This document shows, in pieces, positions 34,160 to 42,400 of a stretch of DNA of 64,000 nucleotides. Position 1 is the stretch's first letter; every line of letters starts with the position of its first letter. The stretch comes from Pseudomonas wayambapalatensis (lineage in GTDB: Bacteria; Pseudomonadota; Gammaproteobacteria; Pseudomonadales; Pseudomonadaceae): the NCBI GenBank assembly GCA_014268975.2, contig CP077096.1, positions 2,579,501 through 2,643,500 on the forward strand, written 5' to 3'. The position numbers and the translations under genes are program-made. Under the pieces are notes generated by a model, which did no database searches, was not told the DNA's origin, and was given only the letters and a program-made list of their open reading frames with translations.

Positions 34160-35035
34160 ATGCGCACCCTGCCGCCTTTGAACATGCTCAAGGTCTTCGA
34201 GGAAGTTGCTCGCCACCGCAGCTTCAATCGCGCCGCCGATGCGCTGAACGTCACCCAGGGCGCCATCAGCCGACAGATCAAGCAGTTGGAGGATTACCTG
34301 GGCGTCGTGCTGTTCGTCCGCGGCCCGCGTGGCCTGACCCTGACCGAGGCAGGCAACGCCCTGGCCCCGCACCTGGGCGAGGCGTTCGATCGCATCGAGC
34401 GGGCGCTGGAGGCGGTGCGCGTGCCGAATCTGCGCCAGCGCCTGCGTATCCTTGCGCCACCGACCTGGGCCACCCGCTGGCTATCGCCACGCCTGCGCGG
34501 CTTCATGCAGCGCTACCCGGACATCAGCCTCAGCGTCACCAGCCAGCGTGATGACGAGCACCCCGGCGAACTCGACTGCCGCATCCTGTTCAGCCGTGAA
34601 GGCGAGGGCACGGGCAATCGCCGTTTGCTGGTGATGGAACGGCACATCGCCGTGGCCAGCCCCGAGCTGTTCCAGGATGGCCGTGAGCCTTGTCTGCGCG
34701 ATCACCCGCTGCTGCACATCCTCCACGAAGGCCGCCGCCTGCGGGTGTGGGAGAACTGGCTGGCGGCCACAGGGCGCAGCGATGTCGATGCCGACTGCGG
34801 CATCGAGTTCGGCACCCTCGACCAGGTGATCCACACCGCCCTGGCCGGCGGCGGCCTGGCGGTGATCGACCGGCAGATGATCGAGCGTGAGCTGGCCAGC
34901 GGCAGCCTGCTGCCGATCACCCCGGTGGAGGTGATCGGGCCTTATGGCTACTGGATGGAGGTGCCGGGTGACAAGCGCGGGTTGTCGAAGGTGGAGCGCT
35001 TTGCCGATTGGCTGGCAGTGGTGAGCAATCCTTGA
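34160..35035 (+). CDS. LysR-family regulator (GcvA branch), second regulator flanking the cassette
   Basis: A 291-residue LysR protein with the GcvA-type opening MRTLPPLNMLKVFEEVARHR and helix-turn-helix SFNRAADALNVTQGAISRQI. The effector domain begins near RQRLRILAPPTWATRWLSPR, clearly similar to the regulator at 31789, so the pair look like paralogues. The ATG at 34160 is the one at the start of the conserved region; in-frame sequence upstream overlaps the porin promoter. It is divergent from the porin gene, which is its probable target. Confidence 0.88.
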   Translation: MRTLPPLNMLKVFEEVARHRSFNRAADALNVTQGAISRQIKQLEDYLGVVLFVRGPRGLTLTEAGNALAPHLGEAFDRIERALEAVRVPNLRQRLRILAPPTWATRWLSPRLRGFMQRYPDISLSVTSQRDDEHPGELDCRILFSREGEGTGNRRLLVMERHIAVASPELFQDGREPCLRDHPLLHILHEGRRLRVWENWLAATGRSDVDADCGIEFGTLDQVIHTALAGGGLAVIDRQMIERELASGSLLPITPVEVIGPYGYWMEVPGDKRGLSKVERFADWLAVVSNP

Positions 35036-35052
35036 GATTGCGGCGTCTTTCT

Positions 35053-35078
35053 TCGCGGGCAGGCCTGCTCCCACAGGG
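35053..35078. repeat. REP unit
   Basis: ttcgcgggcaggcctgctcc followed by cacaggg is a degenerate REP unit directly after the LysR gene. Confidence 0.5.
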
Positions 35079-35079
35079 A

Positions 35080-35105
35080 TGGACTGCCCCCGAAAAGTTG
35101 GACAG
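35080..35105. mobile_element. Relic of an insertion-sequence end (IS3-family type)
   Basis: tggactgcccccgaaaagtt followed by ggacag resembles the terminal inverted repeats of IS3-family elements (tgaact/tggactg-ccccc-aaaagttggac). No transposase or second end is present in the 70 bp that follow before the next gene. It is either a solo end left by deletion or a chance match; the sequence alone does not decide. Confidence 0.35.
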
Positions 35106-35173
35106 TTCTCCTGTGCGTCAATGGGGCGGCCAGGCACCGTGGCTGCGTTCTCAATCGCTCCGCGCCTGGCCCA

Positions 35174-36133
35174 TCAGCGCTTGTCGAGGGCTGGCCCGGC
35201 CTGTCGGCGCAAGGCCTTGGCGCGTTTTTCGAGGATCAGGTAGGTGACCACCGCCAACAGCAGCGGGATCAGGTAGTACAACGTTCGATAGCCCAGCAGT
35301 GCGGCCACCAGCGTGCCCTGGCCGAGCTGGCCGTGAAGCAGGGCGAGGAACACGGCCTCCAGCACGCCGAGCCCGGCGGGTATATGGGCGACCACGCCCG
35401 CCACGCAACTGATCAGCAACACACCCAGCACCGAGGGATAGAACAGCTCCGGTGGCAGCAGCAGATGGATCAATGCCGCCATCAGCGCCCAGTTGCTTGC
35501 GCCCAGGGCCACTTGGCACAACGCCAGGCGCAGGCTCGGCAGGGTGACTTCATGCCCGCGCAGGTTCCACGTGCGCCGCTTGGCGAAGGCGCAGGCGAAC
35601 AGATAGGCCAACGCGACCACGATCATCAGGACGCCGATCAGGCGCAGGCCGCCAGCGCCTACCGTCCAGCTCTGCGGCAGCTTGACCAAGCCCAAGGCGA
35701 ATACGATGCCGGCCAACAGCAGGTAGCCCATCCAGTTGGTCAGCAGCCCCAGGGTGAGGATGCGGGTGATGGTCGGGGTGTCCAGGCCCAGCCTGCCGTA
35801 CAGGCGGTAACGCAGGGCCACGCCACCGACCCAGGTGGTGAAATTGAGGTTGAATGCATAGCAGACGAATGCTACCGGCAGCACCTGCCGGGCCGGCAGG
35901 CGGTGTCCGGTATAGGCGCGGGCGAGCAGGTCGTAGCTGGCGAACACCAGGTAGCTGCACAGAGCCAGCAGCAACCCCAGCACCAGGGTCGAGGGCCGGT
36001 AGGCCCGTAGCGACTGGCTGACTTCGTTCCAGTCCAGGTTGCGCGCCAGGGTGAACAGCAGTACCGGGATCAACACCAGGAACAGCACGGTCAGCAGGCG
36101 TTTGCCCCAGGTCTTCCAGCGTGCCGTGGCCAT
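35174..36133 (-). CDS. YbhN-like lysylphosphatidylglycerol synthase-type membrane protein (UPF0104)
   Basis: A 319-residue protein with about eight hydrophobic helices, including RLLTVLFLVLIPVLLFTLA and LVLGLLLALCSYLVFASYDL. It carries the UPF0104/LPG_synthase_TM pattern NFTTWVGGVALRYRLYGRLG (~116-135) and a C-terminal helical bundle with HIPAGLGVLEAVFLALLHG. It lacks the catalytic aminoacyl-transferase domain of MprF, so a flippase-like or lipid-transport role is the usual proposal. The ATG at 36133 overlaps the TGA of the clsB-like gene by one base. The order matches E. coli ybhP-clsB-ybhN. Confidence 0.85.
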   Translation of the reverse strand: MATARWKTWGKRLLTVLFLVLIPVLLFTLARNLDWNEVSQSLRAYRPSTLVLGLLLALCSYLVFASYDLLARAYTGHRLPARQVLPVAFVCYAFNLNFTTWVGGVALRYRLYGRLGLDTPTITRILTLGLLTNWMGYLLLAGIVFALGLVKLPQSWTVGAGGLRLIGVLMIVVALAYLFACAFAKRRTWNLRGHEVTLPSLRLALCQVALGASNWALMAALIHLLLPPELFYPSVLGVLLISCVAGVVAHIPAGLGVLEAVFLALLHGQLGQGTLVAALLGYRTLYYLIPLLLAVVTYLILEKRAKALRRQAGPALDKR

Positions 36134-37335
36134 CAGGTCTTGCCCTCTTGGTAGTCGGCCGGAGCCTCGCTTTCGCTTTGCAGCGACTGCAGGCGTTGCC
36201 GGTGTGCCGGTAACCAGCCAGCGATGCGCGGAAAATAGCGGGTGATGTGGAAGCCCAGGAAGACCAACGGGGCGCGCCACCAGTAGCCACGCACCATGCG
36301 CTCCAGCGTCACGGCCTTGCACTGCTCGCGGGTCAGTGCGCTCAAGTGCTGGTAGAGCAGATCGTTGAACGCACGGTCGCGGATCAGCAGGTTGGCTTCG
36401 AGGTTGAACGACAGGCTCAGCGGGTCGAGGTTGCTCGACCCCACCGTGGACCAGTCGTCGTCCACCAACGCCACCTTGCCGTGCAGCGGGCGCTGGCAGT
36501 ATTCGTGGATGCGCACATCGTCGCGCAACAGGTAGTTGTAGAGCAGCCGGGAGAGTGTGCGGACCCAGCGCATGTCTGGCTGCCCCTGGAGGATCAGGGT
36601 TACCTCGACCCCGCGCCGAGCGGCGTTGCGCAGCTCGCGCAGCAGGCGGTAGCCGGGGAAGAAGTAGGCGTTGGCCACGACGATACGCTGCCTGGCTTCA
36701 CGGAAGGCCTGCAGGTAGCAGACTTCGATATCGTTGCGATGGCGCCGGTTGTCGCGTTCCACCAGCACGGCACTGGCCGGGCCTGCAGCGATACCGTTCG
36801 GTTGGATTCGACTGGCGGCGTCCAGCACGGGGGCGAGCAATCGGCAAGAGGACGCGTGAAGCTGGCCCACCACGGGGCCGACGACCTCCACGGCATAGTC
36901 CTGTTTGGCCTGCGGGCCGAAATCGCCAAGGTGATCGGCGCTGTAATTGAGACCGCCGATGAACGCGCGCTGTCCGTCGATCACCAGGATCTTGCGGTGC
37001 AGGCGACGGAACAGGTTGGTGCGCATGCCGGCCAGCCGTGGTTGCGGATCGAACGAATGGAAACGGACCCCGGCCGCAGTCATCGAGGCGATGAACTCGT
37101 CGGGCAGGTCGGCGGTGCCGTAACCGTCCACGGCCACCTCGACCCTTACCCCACGCCGTGCGGCGTCGATCAGGGCCTGGCGCAAGGGCTGCCCGACCTT
37201 GTCGTCGTAGATGATGAAGGTTTCCAGGAGAATCTCCTCGCGAGCCTGGGCCATGGCCTCGAACACGCGTGGATAGTACTGCTCGCCGTTGATCAGCAAC
37301 TGGACGTGGTTGCCGTCGCTCCAGGACAGCTTCAT
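36133..37335 (-). CDS. clsB: Cardiolipin synthase ClsB-like (phospholipase D family)
   Basis: A 400-residue phospholipase-D enzyme with two HKD motifs: LHRKILVIDGQRAFIGGLN at ~128-146 and LHGKVALVDDDWSTVGSSN at ~300-318, each followed by the conserved G-G/S-N. ClsB joins phosphatidylglycerol and another phospholipid into cardiolipin at the inner membrane. It lacks the two N-terminal transmembrane helices of ClsA, as ClsB does. The ATG at 37335 overlaps the upstream endonuclease/phosphatase-family gene's TGA by 4 bp; the downstream YbhN-like gene overlaps by one base, so the three are translationally linked. Confidence 0.92.
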   Translation of the reverse strand: MKLSWSDGNHVQLLINGEQYYPRVFEAMAQAREEILLETFIIYDDKVGQPLRQALIDAARRGVRVEVAVDGYGTADLPDEFIASMTAAGVRFHSFDPQPRLAGMRTNLFRRLHRKILVIDGQRAFIGGLNYSADHLGDFGPQAKQDYAVEVVGPVVGQLHASSCRLLAPVLDAASRIQPNGIAAGPASAVLVERDNRRHRNDIEVCYLQAFREARQRIVVANAYFFPGYRLLRELRNAARRGVEVTLILQGQPDMRWVRTLSRLLYNYLLRDDVRIHEYCQRPLHGKVALVDDDWSTVGSSNLDPLSLSFNLEANLLIRDRAFNDLLYQHLSALTREQCKAVTLERMVRGYWWRAPLVFLGFHITRYFPRIAGWLPAHRQRLQSLQSESEAPADYQEGKT

Positions 37336-38105
37336 AGCGTCACCTGCGCTACCAGCGGGGCGTGGTCGGAGAGGTGCGTCCACGGGTATCTGGACAGCAC
37401 CCGGGCTTCGCAGGCCTGTGCGTTGCGCATATAGATGCGATCCAGGCGCAGCAGCGGCAGGCGGGCGGGAAAGCTGCGCGCCGGCTTGCCGAAGGCTTCG
37501 ACCAGATGCCTCGAGAGGCGCACATCTGCTTTCAGACGCCAGTCGTTGAAGTCGCCAGCGACGATGACCGGCTCGCCCGACGGCAGGCTGTCGAGCAACG
37601 CCAGCAGCAGGCCGACTTGCCGCTGGCGGTGCTCTTCGCGCAGACCCAGGTGCACGCAGATCGCGTGCACCTGCTCATGGCCGGGCACTTCGAGCTGGCA
37701 ATGCAGCAGGCCGCGTTCTTCGTTGCCGTGGATCGTGACGTCAAGGTTGTCGTGGGCGCGGATCGGAAACTTGGACAGCAGGGCGTTGCCATGGTCGCCA
37801 TGGGGATAGATCGCGTTGCGTCCGTAGGCGAACTGCGGCCACATGCTGTCGGCGAGGAATTCGTACTGAGGTGCCGTCGGCCAGGTCGGGTGGCGCTCGG
37901 CATGCTGCTGATGGCTGCCGTGTACCTCCTGCAGGAACACCAGGTCGGCCCCGGTAGCGCGTACCGCCTCACGCAGCTCCGGCAGGATGAAACGGCGGTT
38001 GAACAGGGTGAAACCCTTGTGCACGTTGAGGGTCAGCACCGTCAGGCGGTGTACGGCGGTCACCTTGTCGATGATGCAGCGGGGGGCGGGCAAAGTTCCG
38101 TTCAT
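37332..38105 (-). CDS. YbhP-like endonuclease/exonuclease/phosphatase family protein
   Basis: A 257-residue EEP-fold protein. Diagnostic motifs are TVLTLNVHKGF (~22-32, metal-binding Asn), VFLQEVHG (~55, Glu), VAGDFNDWR (~162, the D-x-N pair) and LSDHAPLVAQ (C-terminal D-H). The same fold serves DNases, inositol-phosphate phosphatases and sphingomyelinases. Being in an operon with clsB and ybhN, as in E. coli, suggests lipid head-group phosphoesters rather than DNA, but that is inference. The ATG at 38105 has an AGGAG box 5 bp before it and overlaps the DUF72 stop by 4 bp. Confidence 0.88.
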   Translation of the reverse strand: MNGTLPAPRCIIDKVTAVHRLTVLTLNVHKGFTLFNRRFILPELREAVRATGADLVFLQEVHGSHQQHAERHPTWPTAPQYEFLADSMWPQFAYGRNAIYPHGDHGNALLSKFPIRAHDNLDVTIHGNEERGLLHCQLEVPGHEQVHAICVHLGLREEHRQRQVGLLLALLDSLPSGEPVIVAGDFNDWRLKADVRLSRHLVEAFGKPARSFPARLPLLRLDRIYMRNAQACEARVLSRYPWTHLSDHAPLVAQVTL

Positions 38106-39019
38106 AGCGGCTCCTGCGGATCGACGCCGGGCTCTGTCACCAATTCGCCGTCAAGGCCGAGCTTGCCAAGCAGGCGACGGGCATCGTACGGGGCATGCAC
38201 TTTCTGGTCATTGTCGAAGTAGCAGTACACGTCACGGGAAGCGCGCTTTGCCGGGGCGCGGCGCACGACGCGCTGGGCATCCTCCGGCTGGCCGCCCGCA
38301 GCCCAGGCCTGGATACGCATACGCCAGCGGCGCAGCGCGCTGGCGGTATAGCCGCTGCTGTAGAGCTCGACATCGCCATGCAGGCGCAGGTACATGAAAT
38401 CGGCCGTGACTTCCTCGACATAGGGCCATTTGCCCGCGCTGTCAGCGACCACCAGGGCGACCTTGTGTTTGCGCAGCAGGTCGATGAAGGTATCGCAGAG
38501 GAAACTGGGGTGGCGGATTTCCACGGCGTGCCGCAGGCGTGAGTTGCCCTTGACGGTCGCCCCCCCGTTGCCTTGCAGGCGCTCGGCGGCCTGGCGGGCA
38601 AGGCGGCGGGCGGCAGAGCGGTCATGCGGGAGCTTGGCCAGAAAGTCGCTGAAGCGCTGCACGTCGAATTTCAGGTTAGGGGGAAACTGCCAGAGGAAAG
38701 GCCCAAGTTTGTCACCCAGCAGCAGCGGGCCCGACGCGAAGAAGTTGGCCAGCGCTTCGTCGATCTCGCGAAGCCTGCGCACATGGGTGATATAGCGTGG
38801 GGCCTTGACCGAGAACACGAAATCCTCTGGCGTCTCGTCACGCCAGCGGTCGTAGCGTTCCGGAGTCTGCAGCGCGTAGAACGAGCCATTGATCTCGATG
38901 CTGTTGACCGCCCGCGAGGCAAACGCCAGCTCGTCGTCCTGGCGCAGCCCCTTGGGGTAGAAGTCCTTGCGCCATGGGCCATAGCGCCAACCGGAAATAC
39001 CAATGCGGATCTCGCTCAC
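38102..39019 (-). CDS. DUF72 domain-containing protein
   Basis: A 305-residue protein of the DUF72 (YecE) family, a TIM-barrel-like fold. SEIRIGISGWRYGPWRKDFY is the family opening, with NSIEINGSFYALQTPERYDRW, then FVFSVKAPRYITH and FLWQFPPNLKFD. A late motif YCYFDNDQKVHAPYDARRL closes the domain. Function is unknown. A GTG at 39019 with AGGGGG just upstream gives the usual DUF72 start; an ATG nine codons earlier (39046) is the alternative. It overlaps the ybhP-like gene by 4 bp and so heads the four-gene lipid-related operon. Confidence 0.85.
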   Translation of the reverse strand: MSEIRIGISGWRYGPWRKDFYPKGLRQDDELAFASRAVNSIEINGSFYALQTPERYDRWRDETPEDFVFSVKAPRYITHVRRLREIDEALANFFASGPLLLGDKLGPFLWQFPPNLKFDVQRFSDFLAKLPHDRSAARRLARQAAERLQGNGGATVKGNSRLRHAVEIRHPSFLCDTFIDLLRKHKVALVVADSAGKWPYVEEVTADFMYLRLHGDVELYSSGYTASALRRWRMRIQAWAAGGQPEDAQRVVRRAPAKRASRDVYCYFDNDQKVHAPYDARRLLGKLGLDGELVTEPGVDPQEPL

Positions 39020-39098
39020 CACAGCCCCCTGTATTGATGTACTCATCAGTAGCGACCCGTGGCGGATCGAGAGGGTTCAGCAGGATTGACGAGTGGCG

Positions 39099-39263
39099 CT
39101 ACCTGGAAAGCGCCGGGCCTTCAGCCGGCGGATTGCTCTTCTGGGGGACCTGGCCTTCCGGCCATTCGGGTGCCTCTTGTTGGGGATCGGGCGCAGGTAT
39201 CTTCTCGCCGGGATCGTGTGGGACTTCATCGACATAAGGATCTGGATGATTGGGGTCGCTCAT
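39099..39263 (-). CDS. 54-residue proline-rich acidic protein of unknown function
   Basis: The frame from ATG at 39263 to TAG at 39099 encodes MSDPNHPDPYVDEVPHDPGE, then a Pro/Glu/Gln-rich remainder ending in PALSR: 54 residues with about 12 prolines and no hydrophobic segment. An AGGAG box lies 7 bp before the ATG. The gene lies 79 bp upstream of the DUF72 gene on the same strand and could lead its operon. It is short and low in complexity, so it is probably intrinsically disordered. Function unknown. Confidence 0.65.
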   Translation of the reverse strand: MSDPNHPDPYVDEVPHDPGEKIPAPDPQQEAPEWPEGQVPQKSNPPAEGPALSR

Positions 39264-39325
39264 GGTCGGTCTCCTGGGCAGGTAGGTCAGTCGCTTTTAT
39301 CAACCATGAGGGTGTACCTCTGGTC

Positions 39326-39347
39326 GAACACAGGAAGGCCTGTGTTC
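39326..39347. other. Perfect 9-bp hairpin in the 223-bp gap after the hybrid kinase
   Basis: gaacacagg and cctgtgttc pair around four bases. The gap lies between the hybrid kinase stop (39487) and the small proline-rich gene (39263). The hairpin is either a terminator without U-tract for the kinase or an operator for the small gene. I see nothing else in this stretch. Confidence 0.35.
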
Positions 39348-39486
39348 AGTTGTGACCAGGGCGCGAGTCATCGCACTGCAAAGATTCTCGGATTTCCAGA
39401 CCAGTTGCCTGAAGGACCGCCGGACAAAAATTTAGCGGGTGAACAACAGCAGTGCAGGGAGTGGCCTTCAGCGGTGCTGAGCCCGT

Positions 39487-42400
39487 TCAATAGGGCACCG
39501 ACCCGCACAGTGTCTCTATGGCCTCGACCAGGTCGTCATAGCCCACCGGTTTGTTCAGGTGGCGGTCGAAGCCCGACTGGCGTGAGCGGTACTGGTCGGC
39601 GCTGGCGCCGTAGCCGGTCAGGGCAATGGCCGGTGTGTAGCGCAGGTGTTCCAGGCCCCGTAGCGCCTTGATCAGGGCATGACCGTCCATTACCGGCATG
39701 CCGATATCGGACAGGATGATCTCGTAGCGTCCGTCGGCGGCGGCCTCGAGCGCTGCTTGCGGGTCGCTGTAGGCCTCGACATTCGCACCTTCCATCTCCA
39801 GCAACTGCTGCATGACCTCGAGGATTTCCTTCGAGTCGTCTACCAGCAGCACCTTGATACCATCCAGGCGTCCGTCGCTGGCCTGCTCGGGAGCATCTGG
39901 CGTGGCCTGGCGCTCGGGCGCGCACAACGGCAGGGAGACGGTGAAGGTGGTGCCGCAACCAAGCCCCGCAGAATACGCCGCGACCGTCCCGCCATGGGCC
40001 TCGACCAACTGGCGCACCAGCGACAGGCCGATACCCAGCCCTTCGCGGCTGTTGCCGGACAACTGCGGTGCGGCCTGGGTGAACAGGTCGAAAACGCTCT
40101 CGAGGCTATCCTCGGTCAGCCCCACGCCCTGGTCGATCACCTCTAGCTGGGCCTGGCTGTCTCGCCTGGCGAGCACCACGCGAATCTCGGTGCCTGCGGG
40201 GCTGAACTTCAAGGCGTTGTTCAGGAGGTTCCAGATGATCTGCTCGAGCCGCGTGCCATCGGCCTCGACGTGAACGGGCGCGCCATCGGCCGGCAACACC
40301 AGGCGCACGGTGCAAGTATGCTGCTCGTTGAGCACCACCGCATGGATCCCCTGCAGCACTGCGCACAGGTCGATCACCTCGGTCTTGAGCTTGAGCTTGC
40401 CGGTGCGGATGCGGGCGACATCGAGCAGGTCGTCGATGATTCGTGCCTGACTGGATACCGCATCACAGATGATCCCGACCGCCTTGCTGGCGGCACTGGC
40501 GGACTTCACCGAGGGCGAGCGCCGCAGGATCTCGGCGTTGAGCTGGATCAGGTTCAGCGGGTGCTTGAGTTCGTGGGACATGACGGCGAAGAACTCGTCC
40601 TTCATGTGGCTGCTGCTCTGCGACTCGGCCAGTTGCTTGCTCTGTTCGTCGTGCAGGCGCTTGTGGCCGGTGAGGTCGCGGGCGATCTTCACGTAGCCGC
40701 GCAGGCTGCTGCCCTTGAGGCGGGACACTTCGCCGCTGCAGTAGAAGCGGCTGCCATCCTTGCGCACGTGCCAGCGCTCGTCCTGGCCGCGGCCATGGAG
40801 GCGGGCGCTGCGCAGCTCGCGCTCTGGCACACCGCTGGCCTGGTCCTGCTCGGTGAAGATCAGTTGGTAGTGGTGGCCGAGGACTTCGTCCTTGCCATAG
40901 CCGAAAATCAGCGCGGCACCGGTATTCCAGTCAGTGATCAGGCCGTGTTCATCAAGCAGGATGATGGCGAAGTCATGGGTGCTTTCCGCTACCAGGCGCA
41001 TGCGTTCCTCGCCCTGGCGCAAGCGTTCCTCCGCGGCGCGGCTCTGGCTGATGTCGATGAAGGTCAGTACGGTGCCATCGACATTGCGCTCGCTGGCCCG
41101 GTAGGGCAGCAAGCGGGCCAGGTACCAGTGCTGGTTGTGGCCGACCACCTCGCGTTCGATAGTGGTCTCGCGCTCGACCACCGCACGGGCGTCGTCGGCC
41201 AGGCCAGGGTAGTCGAGACGATGGGTGATATCGAGTAGCGAGCGCCCGGTGTCCACCGGCAGCATGCTGAAGATGTCCGCGGCGCGGGGCGTGAACCAGC
41301 GGATGCACAGGTTGCGGTCGACGAAGACCGTGGCGATGTCGGTCGAGGCGATCAGGTTGCTGAGGTAGTCGTTGACCTTGTCGGTCTCCTCGACCTTGGT
41401 CTTGAGCTCGTAGTTGACCGTCAGCAATTCTTCGTTGATCGACTGCAGCTCTTCCTTGCTGGTTTCCAGTTCCTCGCTGGCCGAACGCAGCTCCTCGTTG
41501 ATCGCTTGCATTTCCTCGTTGGAGGCAGTCAGCTCCTGGCTGGAAAACTCCGATTGCTCAATGGTCTCCTGCAGTTGCAGCCGCGTGCGATGCAGTTCGC
41601 GCTCCAGGTTGCTCAACACCATGCCTTCGGTCTGCTCGACGGCGGCGCTGGTACTGGCGCTGCTGTCGACTTCGATCGCCTGGAACACCACCAGCAGGCA
41701 GTCGGTGCCACTGGGGTCGTCCTGGTGCGGCTGCACCAGGATTTGCACGGCCGTGGGATGTTCGTCGAGGCTGACCGAGACACTGCGCGAGGTCACCGCC
41801 TGGCCGCTGCCTTGCGCCTGCAGCAAGGTACTGCGCAAGGCCGGTCGCAACGGCGCGATGATCAGGCTGAGCAGGTTGTGGCTGAGCTCGCCACCGGCGT
41901 GGTGCAAGAAGCGCCCGACACCTTCACTCATGTGCAGGATATTGCCCTCGGTATCGATCACCAGGCTGGGCGGCGTGCAGCGGGCGAGGGCGCGGTGATG
42001 GATCTCGGCGTAGGACAAGCGGCGACTGCTGCGTGCGCGAGCCGGTGGTGCGAGCGCAGGCTCCGGGGCCTGCAGGCGCGGCGGATGGCTGGTGGTCTGC
42101 ACTTCCCGGGCGCGGAAGATGCGGTTGCGTTTGTCCACGGCGACGAACAGGTCGGCCGCAAGGTCCGTCGACTCGGAGCTGCCAAGGAACAGATGGCCGC
42201 CTGGACGCAGGGCGAAATGGAACAGGCGCAGGATATCGCGCTGCACCTCGCGGTCCAGGTAGATCAGCAGGTTGCGGCAGACGATCAGGTCGAGCTGGGA
42301 GAATGGCGGATCGGACAGCAGGTTGTGACGGGCGAACAGGACCTTTTCCCTGATTTCCTTGCGCACCCGCAAGTGCTGGTCCTCCTTGATGAAGAACTGG

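Noticed and set aside
32452-34551. 699-codon + strand open frame across the porin and LysR genes
   Set aside because: It is antisense to the porin and to the start of the LysR gene at 31789 and continues into another frame of the LysR gene at 34160. It has no family match and biased composition.
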